Positions 40,604-52,600 of a DNA stretch of 64,000 nucleotides are shown here, one piece after another. The notes below the pieces were generated by a model. That model did no database searches. It was not told the DNA's origin and worked only from the letters and a program-made list of their open reading frames with translations. Location of the stretch: positions 1,453,410 through 1,517,409 of the forward strand of contig NC_049985.1 of NCBI RefSeq assembly GCF_000003815.2. The letters are read 5' to 3'. The position numbers and the translations under genes are program-made. Source of the stretch: Branchiostoma floridae (Eukaryota; Chordata; Leptocardii; Amphioxiformes; Branchiostomatidae). Each line of letters starts with the position of its first letter. The stretch's first letter is position 1.

Positions 40604-43600
40604 ATGTCCTTCTCTAAGGCGAAGATCAAGCGATATTACGACGATGCTGGTAAGAAAAATCATATTTATTTGTTACGCTATCACACTGACAAGAGCATGA
40701 AACCTTGGCCCAAAAATTGGGGGAGGGCGCGATATGTTTTGCAACGATTTTCTCTTATAATTTGAACGATTTGAACCTCAGTAATAGTGCTCTATTATAA
40801 TATGTCCTTCTTAAAACACACAGACACACATAGACCACTGATTATGTTTATTTGTTCGCTTCATTCCACACATGTATGTTTGGAAGGGTTCCGAATCTGT
40901 CATGGCGAAAATAAGTTTTATGAGGCAGCTAGCTGACAGTTTGTCTCTGAAACCAAGAACTGAAGGAGGTTCTTGCTGAAACATAACATATAACCACAGC
41001 TCTGAGCTAAAACCTGGGGTAAGCTGAAAGAATATTTGATAAAAGTTCCCCAAGATCACTATTTGGTATACAAAATAACAAATCTTTATCAATAATGGAA
41101 ACTTTTGTTGTTCAACTTGTTCAGTTGTTGTCCTTGATAATTTAACGTTTATTATTTCGCTACACATGGTCTCTTGGTGCTGTGTAGAAATTTTATGTAG
41201 CACAAAGTGGAGTTACCCAATGTGCTGTGTCTGGTCAGGTACAGTAATCAGGACTTAATTTGACATTTTGGGTATTTTGGCCTATACCTACATTTGTAAA
41301 TGATTTTCATCTTACAGTATGAAAACCCCTAATAATTGAATAATGTAGAGTTTGCAGACCCTCTAGTCTGTGTAACACAAACTCCGCTGTACAGGGCTGT
41401 AGCTGGCCCCTCCCCGCGGCGGATGTTTGGCGGGCTGCTATAGGGCTACAGACCCTCAAATTCATGAATATTATACCTGATGTGTTTCCCCAGGCTGTGC
41501 CCCACCACCAGGACACTACGAGGTGCAGCAGCCTGAGAACGCAGCTCACGGAGCGGTCATCACCAAATCTGAGCGCTTCAAGGTGCCAAAAGGTGAAGCA
41601 CAACATACATATATGCATATGTAATGTCATAGATCTGTCTTGCCATTTCAATGTGTCTTTGAGTGTGTGTTGCATTATGTATCTACTAGTACTACAGTAG
41701 TAGTAGTTTTTTTGGACTACTTTCATCAAAGCTAAAAGAATAGATGCAAATAGCATTAATGTCAATATTAATTATTATGTAAAATATACAGTACTGGGTT
41801 TCTAATGTATATAGATAATGCTGGTGGTGGTGATAAATTTGTACTTAGACCAGTACTACAGTACTAGTAGTTAATTGCAGAGATCCTGACTGCCTGAAAG
41901 TGTGAATAACATTTACTACAACTAGGCTAACTAGCTACTAGTAGTAGTACTGCACTGGAGGATGAACTGTGTCAGTGTAAAAGGAAGAAGATGAAAAGAT
42001 GACAATTATTGTTAGTACTACATGTGTAGTATTGATACTTGTGTATCAGACAGGAAACATGCAGGTGAGTAGATCAGATTTAAAAGTAACTAAAAGTTAA
42101 AACTATTTAACTATTTTCTGTCCCACTAGATCCCCCTCCTCCCCCCTCGTCTGGGAAGCCAAGCCGTACCAAGAGCAGCTCCACCAGTAACCTGAGCGCA
42201 TCTGGAGACGGACTGGCCAAGAAACTCTTCCCTGGAGGGACCCCTGGGGTGAGTATCATCATGTTGTGCCCTCTTTACACAGATCTGCTCACTTCTCTTA
42301 ACATAGTTAAATGGGACATAAAGTTGAAATTCCAACATTTGAAACACTAAGGAGAGCCACTACACTTGTTGAAAAGAGCACTGTAAATGCAGAAATGTTC
42401 GTGGTGTATTAATGTTTGCGGGTTTCGCGATGACCACTTCACCGCGAACTTAAAACCACTGCGAACATTTTTCTATTATGATATTAGACTGCAGTCTATG
42501 GTGTCACCGCGACTTTAAAACCACCACGAAAAGTCTTTTTTCCCGCTACCACGAAATTAAATCCACGCGAACTTAAATTCATTTACAGTATGTGATTGGA
42601 TCAAACTGTGCAGTCTTGTGAACTTAGAATGTTCTGCACTTGGAGCCCTTGAGGATTAGTTTAAGCTTATAACAATTTTTTTAAATCCACCTTAACACTA
42701 ACCAATTGGTAATTGGTATGATCAAACCACAAAACAAATGCAGTTATTCTGCATTTCTCTATCTGTTTCTGAGTTATGAATAAATGTATTTTCTTCTGCC
42801 TCGAGAACATTTCCTGGATACTATATTTGAATTTGAAGGATAACATTAACGTACTTCCTGTCCCACAGTCTGCAGCCAAAGGCAAGACACCAGACCAGGC
42901 CTCTTCTGAGCTAAAGAAAGAGAAGGATCGTCTGGAGCGAGAGGTAAGATGCTTTGACAAAACTGGAAACTTGTGCAATGGTTGAAACAATGCTGTAGTA
43001 CAGCAGTAATGCTTGTACATTGGAAGCATACATTTTGTATTTGTGCTGTTGTGGGGTGGAGAGGACACCACAAAAATGAAACAGCATCAGATATTTCACC
43101 AATAACAATGTGACACAACGTCCTGTATCATAGACATAATCAAAGTCACATGGCAGCAAATTAACGAGTAACTTGTTCCCTTTTAGCTGTGTTTGCTGCA
43201 GCAGCCTACAGAGCACGATGCGCAGCTGTCTGCAGCTAAAGAGGAGCTGCAGAAAACAGAGGGGAAGCTGAAGGCTGCGCTCGCCGAGAAAAAGCCTGAA
43301 TACTCACAATTACTTGTTTTCTTGCAGCTTCGTCGGTTGCTACAGCAGCGTACAGAGCACGATGCCCAACTGGCCGCAGCTAAAGAGGAGCTGCAGAAAA
43401 CGGAAGGGAAGCTGAAGGCTGCCCTCGCCGAGAAGAACACGCTCACGACCAACGTGGCACAGCTCGAGAGGCAGAGCAAGGAGCTGAACAAGACAAATGA
43501 TCTGCTCAAGACAAAGGTGAGGAAGGAGGTTTCAGATACAGTCAAACCTAGCCTGAGGGCCATCCTCCTAGCCTGGTATGCAGCCGTACTATAGCTGCTC

Positions 43601-46600
43601 CCAAGTCTCTTCTGTCCTCTGTCATATTTGCAGAGAGGACAGAAGAGACTCAAGAGCTATTAGGTTCAAGCCTTTTGCTTGCAAGTGACTTCGGAGGATG
43701 GTACTCAGGCTAAGTCAAAATTGCCCAAGAAGATCACTCAGTTGATCAAAAAAATCTGGTCTACTCTATGTAAACAGATGGTCACTATAGACAGGATTCT
43801 TAAAGTTTGTGTCAATGGGAAAAATTATCAAAGGCACCATCAAAAGGTGGTCACAGATACCAGGTGGTCGTTATATAATGGTTGTCACTTGTACAGGTTT
43901 GACTTTATTACTTTGAAAAGTCAAAGCTTTGCAGTGTTCTCATATGTTGTTTTACCTTAATATCACTTGTACAGGTTTCCAGTATGGAAGGCACCAGACA
44001 GAGACACGAGAGTGCTCACCAGGACCTGGCTGATACCAGGGCTAAACTACAGGCAAAGCAACAGGTACTTGTACATTATTTCTATGGGTGGATTTCAATT
44101 CAGGGTTTGTACATTTGGACCAGGGCAGGGCTCGAAGTTAACTATGTCCCGATGTCCCGAGACCACTAAAATTTAGGCCGGGACAACTGAAAAATCTTTT
44201 TGGGACACTTTTGGGACAATAGGAAAATAATCAACGAATCAACATCAGAATGTCCGATCTCCCCGCGGCAGGCTTTTAGCTAGCAATGCGTACAATGTAC
44301 GGCCTTCGCTAAAAAAATCGCAAAATGTACGCCCTGTTTTTTGGATATACGCCTTTGGTACGCCCTTATTTTCCCCCGGAAACTTCGCTCAAAGTTCAAA
44401 ATTTGCCGATTCCCGCACCGAGCCGCCATTTTGGGTGATTCTACCTCAAGTATCGCGCAATCTCGCACTCACTCACATCTCGCGAATCGCGAGAGTCGCA
44501 CCCCATTGGCCATTTCGGCGTGACGTAGCGCGCCCAGGCGCCATTATTGGTGGAATATCTGATATCCCCGCTGTTTTCGCGGGAAAAATCACGCAGGAAA
44601 AACTTTGATTTGTTTACGAAAACTCGTCGAATGCCTGAAGTCATGGTGATAAGTACATGTATAGGATTGTTTTGGAGGTTTTTTTTGCTTGTTTGTCGGT
44701 AGAATGTGGGAAAAACAACAGCTAATGTGACGATGACATACTGGGGAGGGGGGCGGTGTCGGCACTGAATTCGTAGAAAATGTTGAACTGAGGTCTCGAT
44801 TTTTTCACGGTAACTTGAGATATTACTTTTGTTGTAGTCTTTATTTTTAAAATATTGATAAATGGATGTTGTTTGTTGAGAAAATTTCGCTTAATTTGCC
44901 CTTGGAACACATCTTTTCTGTTATATATTTTCAATGAATTAAATGTTTGTACACATTTTTCTGTAACTGTGTAAAGTTAAAACGCTGATGTTACAGGCTA
45001 CAAGTAACTTTTCAGTGCATTTATTTTCAGCTATGTTCTTAACAGAGTAGATACACAAAAGAAATATAAGATGTACCTGGCAGTCCTGGCTACACTTTCT
45101 CCTCTGTTGGTTTGCAGATTTTCTTGTAGACTTCTTTAGCTTGCTGTTGTTATATATGTAACAGTCAAGTTTCACCTTTAGCAGTAAGGTTAATTTACTC
45201 TCCCTGATTGTATGTATTAACTCATGAAACATTATATTGTAAGGAATCAGTGTTATATTACTTGAAAATTACCTCATGTATTCTTTAAGCCATACCCACC
45301 TCAGGAATCAGTGTTATATTACTTGAAAATTACCTCATGTATTCTTTAAGCCATACCCACCTCAAATCAAGAACACATACCTCCCATTCTCAGGACAAAA
45401 GTAGTGTTGCAGCAAAGACAAAAATTTGGCTCAGCCACGCAGTGCGGAGAGTACAACACATTACAGATGTACACCCTAAAAGAATTCCTAGCTAAAAGCC
45501 TGCCCCGCGGTTGTCAGGCGTGCATACTCTGACTTACAGTTGTTGTAATACATAATTTCTGAAAATAGGGTTGGGACAGTCCATCCTCACTTCGGGACAG
45601 TTGAAATTTATTTTTGGGACAATGCGGGACAGTAGGGAAAAAAGTTAAGTTTGAGGCCTGCAGGGCTCGAAATGTTACCTTGACTGGACTATTGCTGAGT
45701 ATATACATGTACAGCTGCAGGTAAGTGCAGGTAAACTAAAATTAAAGTTCTGTACTAGTATGTATTTCTAATGTCTATACATGTAGTATGATGTACCTGC
45801 ACCTAACCTGCACTGGTGCGTGATAAAGACATCCAGGTGCTTTACTGTGACAATGCTGTCAGTATAGTAGCCCAAAATATAATGTACCTTTAAGTTACCA
45901 GTAATCCTTCTGAAACATCCCTGTACTTGTGTACATAAGACTAATTGACCAGTTGAACTCAATATGAGAGTTTGGAATTTTACAAGTACAGTATATAGTG
46001 CATTGAGGATTTATGCCCTTTGTAAAATAACCACCTGCACAGAAGTTGTCCAGCCAACAGATAGAGCGTGTGGCTCAGGTTACAAGCTCTAAGGTCTACC
46101 TGGGGAAGATATTCAGGGCTCGAAATACCACCTGCATATGCAGTTGCAGTTTGTGCAGGTAAAGTTGGAGTTGTGCAGATATTTCTGGTGTCTACCTGCA
46201 CCTAACCTGCACTGGTCCATGTACTGGGTTTTATACTGATAAATTTCCTATGATGTAGGTGTATGTGGAATGTTTTTAGCTGCGTTGACTATTTTTAGCT
46301 ACCTTTATAAAGTATAAAACAAAAATAGCAATGGTTCCTGAACAATTTTAGTATGATCCATATTTCCTAAATTCAGAGTGGTGCAGGTAAAATTTGTCTG
46401 GTGCAGGTATTTCAAATGTTACCTGCACCAGTGCAGGTATGCAAAAAAAAAGTATTTCGAGCCCTGATATTATTAATATATTATGTAAGTAAAATAACCA
46501 CCCCTGTTTCCTCAGGAGCTGTCCAGCCTACAGACAGAGTGTGAGGCACAGGTGCGGAGCCTACAGGCAGACCTGGATGCTGCCAGGACAAACATCGCTG

Positions 46601-49600
46601 CTCTGAAGGAGAGGAACGAGGCACTGGGTCAGTACTGCACTTTGTCTCTTTGAGAAGAAACTCTTGGAGGGACAAGACGTCCTCTCAGGTTGCCTAGTGA
46701 TGGAGTTGGTCTTCAATAAAAGAAATTGCAATGCAATAACAGAAAATAGATAAAGTTTCAAGCTGTTTCAACAAAGGTTATGCTGACTTTGTTCACAATT
46801 TTTCCTTCCAGCCAAAACCAACCAGGAGATCCAGGTGCTGAGTGAGCAGACAGAGAACGAGGTCTCCCAGCTGCAAAGTATGTATTTCTGTTGTAGAATA
46901 TACTCTTTGTTAGTCAGTCTAGTGATGGATTTTTCCTGTCGATTTTGACAGATGAGTAGGCAAACAGTCACTTGCCAATGTTTGACATTTTTTCTTTAAC
47001 CCTTTATTTCCTATCACGTTAGTGCTTACCGACCAGCTGAGATCTGAGAACAGGTCACTGGAGGAGGCCATGGCACAGGAGAAGGAGGAAAGTCAGGTTG
47101 GAGATGTTTTGCTTTACTTTGCAGTAGAAGCAAGTTAATTGCACAACGGATAACTGCACACTTCTGTTAATTGCACGGAATCCCAAAGTCCCGTAGTGAT
47201 GCGGTTGCACCATCCGGACTTTGTTGCACCATTCGGATAATTGTACGAAATGTGCTGGCAAATGGGGTGCAATTGAACAGCTTCTACTGTATAACTGAAA
47301 TTTGGAGTGAAAAGTACTGATGATTCATGTTTGAATTGTACAATTGGCAACTTCAAAATAGTTGTAATTGTATAATGTACCCATTTGGGGGGGGGGGGGG
47401 GGGCAGCCTTTCTTTCTGCACCAATGTCATCCATATTGTAGTCTAACTAATACAATGTACATGTTATATATTTGTGGTGATACGAATCATATCTCCTGAT
47501 ATCCAGACTCTGCAGAAGAAACTCCAGGAGGCCATACAGGAGTCGGAGAGAAGGGTTCAGCAGATATCCGACAGTCTGACAGAAAAATATCAGGTAAGAA
47601 ACATCTACATTCTAAAGTCTCTACAAGATTTAAGACTCAAAACCAAACCTGCAAAAAATATAAACTTGTGCTGCAAGGTAAAAAGATTCTGGTGTGGTAT
47701 TATGAATCACCAAGCTACTATTCGAGGGGTGTCCCAACATCCTAAGGATGAAATTACATTCTGAAAAAAAGAAATTAGACGCCTGTTTTGAAAGGGGACG
47801 CCTGAAATACATACACCTGTGTTCACCCCACAGACTGCCACAGAAATGGAGTATTTTGAGCCCTAAGATAACTGTAAATGCCATGCTACTTTAAACCTTT
47901 AACATAGGTTAAAAAGTTATATTTCTATTAAATTGTGCAACAAATAGTATTACATGTTCTGTACAGAATGCTGTAGAACGTCAGGAGAAGCTGNNNNNNN
48001 NNNNNNNNNNNNNNNNNNNNNNNNNNNNNNNNNNNNNNNNNNNNNNNNNNNNNNNNNNNNNNNNNNNNNNNNNNNNNNNNNNNNNNNNNNNNNGACAGCT
48101 GAGGACAACCTTAAGGAAACAGCAGAGACTCTGAGAACACTGGAGGAAGAAAAGTAAGAGACACATCTTCAACTAGTTTTAAGAAAACTTAGTCACTTAC
48201 AAACCTAAAAATGCTTGGTTCACATACATGTATATGATAAGACTTTCAAATGGTTAACTGGATATGTTGTAATGTGATGTTGTTTTGTATGTGTCAGAGA
48301 AAGATAGGAGAATTTCTACATTGCATTAAACCTTTTTACACAATACTATATTGTCCATCCTTCCTGTTGTGACCACCCTGTAAAACCTGGCTAAGAAAGG
48401 TACACATTATAAGCATGGTTGTCTGTGTATTTATTTTTTTACAGACAAACACTTGAGGACAAAGTCTCGTACATGGAGGCCTCGGCTCAAGTTGGTGGTG
48501 AGAAGGAACAGAGCTACCAGACCCACATCAGGTATGGCATAGTCTTAAAACCTCAAGCATCAGTCAACATGCTGTATACATAGTATTAACAAAAAATACT
48601 ATAAAACCAGTACCAGGATATGACCACCTCTACATGATAAGGACCTCCTGGACAATGGGACCACATTTTGGTGGTCTCTTGGATAGTTTTTTCCCATTGA
48701 CCCAAGCATAAACAATCCTAGTGTCTACCTGTCTTGTGAACATTTTCTATCAAGTTCATTTAGTGATCACTATAAACAAGCTTGCTTAATATATCTAAAA
48801 ATAACATTTTTTTTTAGTAATGGCAAGAAAGTTCATACCTAGATGAAGAGTATTCATTTAAAAATTCTACTTTGTTGGTAAAAGTCATTTTGGATAAAGT
48901 TCAAGTTAAACTAATTTTCAACCCAAAAAGTCTAATATTTCGTCTTTGAAGTTATAGTTTACCTCTGATCCGGAATGTAGAATGTTGATTGAAGAAATGT
49001 TTTTTGTTGTTACTGAAGTGAGCTGGAGGCTGCTGTTCAAGAGAAGACAGAGGCTGTGACAGCAGCAGAACAGCAGCTGTCACGGGCACAGGACAGCATC
49101 AAACAGCTGCAGGAACAGCTCAGCGAGTAAGTACAATATACAAATGTATAGGCTTTAATTCTGCTTCAGGGTAAAAGTTTGATAGAAAACATGAAGTATA
49201 AAAGAAAATTACACAAACATAATGTTAACTTGAAAGTTCATCTGTGTTGATAGAAGTCATTGTGGAAAAGTTGAAATGCAGTTTACAATGTCACGAAAAT
49301 TGGAATCAAATTTTCAACTGAACAGCTCCAGTCTTTCTTTGTCAACGAATGTCTACAGAAAAAAATGTTAGCTACCTTTGTATTGATGCATTGCAGGCGT
49401 CCACTTGCAAATTATGGTACTTTCACAAGGTTTTTAGACCAAACATATTGACTAGAATGAATGGACTTTATTTTTCAACAGTTGTACATTGAAAAATATA
49501 TGGAAACAATTACAAAGCAATCTATGCAAAACTTCTAGCCCATGTGAATTTTAAAAACTACATTTTATGACTACAGGAATATGGACCTTGATTGACTTAA

Positions 49601-52600
49601 TGTATGTTAAATGTTTCTGTCTGTTGAAATACTGTCTGCTGTGTAATCGATCATAACATTTGCAATGGATCCTGAGAGACTAAGAAATATTATACACATT
49701 ACCTTCTCAAAAAATATTTTCTGTGTGACATTTCTTGTTTTGATCTGCTTTCCCAGAAATGAAGAATTGATGACCAACAACATCAGGAACATCACAGAAA
49801 AGTACCAAACTCTGGAGACAGCCTTTGGTATGTTTACATTGTACTCCTGTAGTGGAATGAATGATTGTTTTGTCTTTGTATAATTCTGTGATTCTCCAAA
49901 TACGCAATGTGCAGAATTGTTATACATTCTCAGTGCTGCTGCTTTAGTCCCTGGCATTGAAAGGGTAGCAAAGCAGTCAAGAGCAAAGATCCTATTACAC
50001 CAGCCAACCATGACAACCAGACCATGGTGGGAGTTAGACTTGAGCACATCTAAATTAGGTTGGGATTTGATCAGCAAGGTAGCTTACTAGTCCGTAGAAG
50101 TTGTCTGTGCAAGCTGACTATAGATTTTGAAAAATCAAAATTATAATTCTTATTCAAAGTCATATTCTTATCAGAGTTTACTTCAGAAGCACACTGGGGC
50201 TACTTCCAACCCCACATCAACCTTGGACTGTGGAGTGATCAGGAGAAAATTTGTGGGGAAGTTATTATGCAGTATTATAAGGGTGTGAAGTCTGCCATCC
50301 CTAATTCCCTTGTGTGCGTTTCTGCAGCCACAGCAAATACCGAGCATGACCAGAGAGAGCAGCAGCTTCAGACGGAACTCCAGAACACGAGAGCAGCGCT
50401 GAGCTCACGGGAGGAGGAGTGTCACACACTACAGACTAACAACCTCAGTCTTATACAGCAGGTTAACACTGAGAAGGTACATGGACTGTTAACATGATTT
50501 ACATATGACTCATTACAAGTGGCATTTGCATATGATCCTTGCATGTTCAACCATTTTTTCTAGCTGGATATACTTGTATTGAATTGTGCTGAAAATGATT
50601 GATGGACTGTACAGCACTGTCAACATTGGCAAGCACCACTGACTGCATTTTATTATGTGATCTTATTATAAGTAAGGATTGAAATGCATGGGCTACATGG
50701 ATTGTAACTTGCAGAGTTCCATTTAGTGCTATGTCCTAGATACAACAGCCATGTTCTCATATTGAGTGAGCCACTGTGATAAAAGAGACAAGAACTTAAG
50801 TATGCAAGAAAAGTAGAATTGTTGACATGTTGTTGTGTGTTTGTTGTGACCAGGAGAGGAAAGACTCCGCTCGGCGTGATTTGTCAAAGCTCCGGGAAGA
50901 GTTCAAGAAAACAGACGAGGAGAAAGAGTCCAAACTGGACGAGTTAACAACGGAAATGGACACCTTACTGACAAAGGTATGTCTGTATGATTTTGAGGGA
51001 ACTTTTCCTTGTCCAACCAGGAACAAGGACAGGTTCAAAACCATGCTGATTGTCCAATCAGCAGCAAAGACAGGTTCAAAACTAGTCTGATTGTCCAATC
51101 AGCATCAAGGACAATTTCAAAACCAGACTGACTGTCCAATCAGCACCAAGAACAGGTTTAGGACCACACTGATTGTCCAATCAGCACCAAGGACAGATAC
51201 AAAACCAGGATTCCTGTCCAGTAATCAGCATCAAGGACAGGTACATTTCATTATCAACAGTACAATGACAATTGAAAATTTAGCACCACCTCAGACATAC
51301 ATGTACATAGATACATGTATACTCAGTTCATATTTACAACAAAAATTACAATTACTGTTGGTACCTTGGCAAAGTTTCATAGCTGTGGAAACAAAGAAAC
51401 AGAATTCACTGTCATAAATTCAAATATGATAATTATGTTAATATGTGTTACATGTATCAGTAGATTTCTACTGATCGCTGACTGAATGTATATTTTCCCC
51501 ACTAGGTCGAAGAGCTGAGGTCAGAGGTGGAGCAGTTGGAACGTACCATTCAGGAGCAGGGGGAGGAAAAGTCGTCTCTTCAAGAGCAGCTGGATAAGTA
51601 AGTTGTTCTGACAAAGTTTTTAAGTCAATAATCTTTCTGTATTGTGTATTCTCTTAAATATGTGATGACTTTTCGTGATTAGTATATAGATAAGAATGCT
51701 CCTTAATCGTCCCCCTTGCAAATCAAAGTGTCAACTATGAAAGGCCTTTTCAGCTGTTAATCAGATGTACTACTAAGTAATACATGCGGGTAGGTCTTGA
51801 AGAGACCTTAAAGGTATAGATCTTAGACCCCCTATTGTAGCAGAGCTTCATAGTTTGATATCTGTGAAACTGTGTTCATGATTTTCAGTTGTTGCATAGC
51901 TCATGTGGTTAGAAAGAATTGACAAACATTGCAAGTTTGGACCCTCTAGTCTATTTTCTATATCATACGGATGTCATTGATGAATAGAATAAGGTTATTG
52001 TTGTTGTTGTTGTTGTTGATATTTTCTTGTTGATGTTTTTGTTTTAAATTACAGGAAAAAGAAGAAGCTAGAAAACCTGCTTTGCCTGAACCAGGAGATG
52101 ATTGTTGTTGTTGTTTTTGTTGTTGCTTACAGGAAGAAAAAGAAACTAGAGAACCTGCTCCACCTGAATCAGGAGATGTCTGATTAGATGATTGTTGTTG
52201 TTGTTGTTGTTGACGTTTTTGTTTTTGTTGTTGTTTCCAGGAAGAAGAAGAAGCTAGAGAACCTGCTTCACCTGAATCAGGAGATGTCGGATAAGATGAA
52301 GGAACAGAACAAGACGACGCTGGACAAACTCAGCAGCATGGCGCAGGAGTTCGACAGGTGGGCACCTTACAGGAAAATTCTCTTCTTCTTCTTCTGTACT
52401 GCCTAACCTCTTTGCAGAGATTAATGGCAGATTGCTCTTGGGTTAGTTACAACACAAGTGCCCAGTACAACTACAAGTAGACAGGGGAAAAAAAGGAAAA
52501 ACATTACAGTCAGCTAGCATGCATAGTCCAGTAGTTAGGAGCCCTGCCTCTAGAACTAGAAGCCGTGAGTTCTATTGTGGCTCTGTTGCTCATAGTCATA

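Noticed and set aside
47389-47403. Poly-G run
   Set aside because: A short homopolymer in an HMMR intron, without the spaced G-runs needed to claim a specific quadruplex function.
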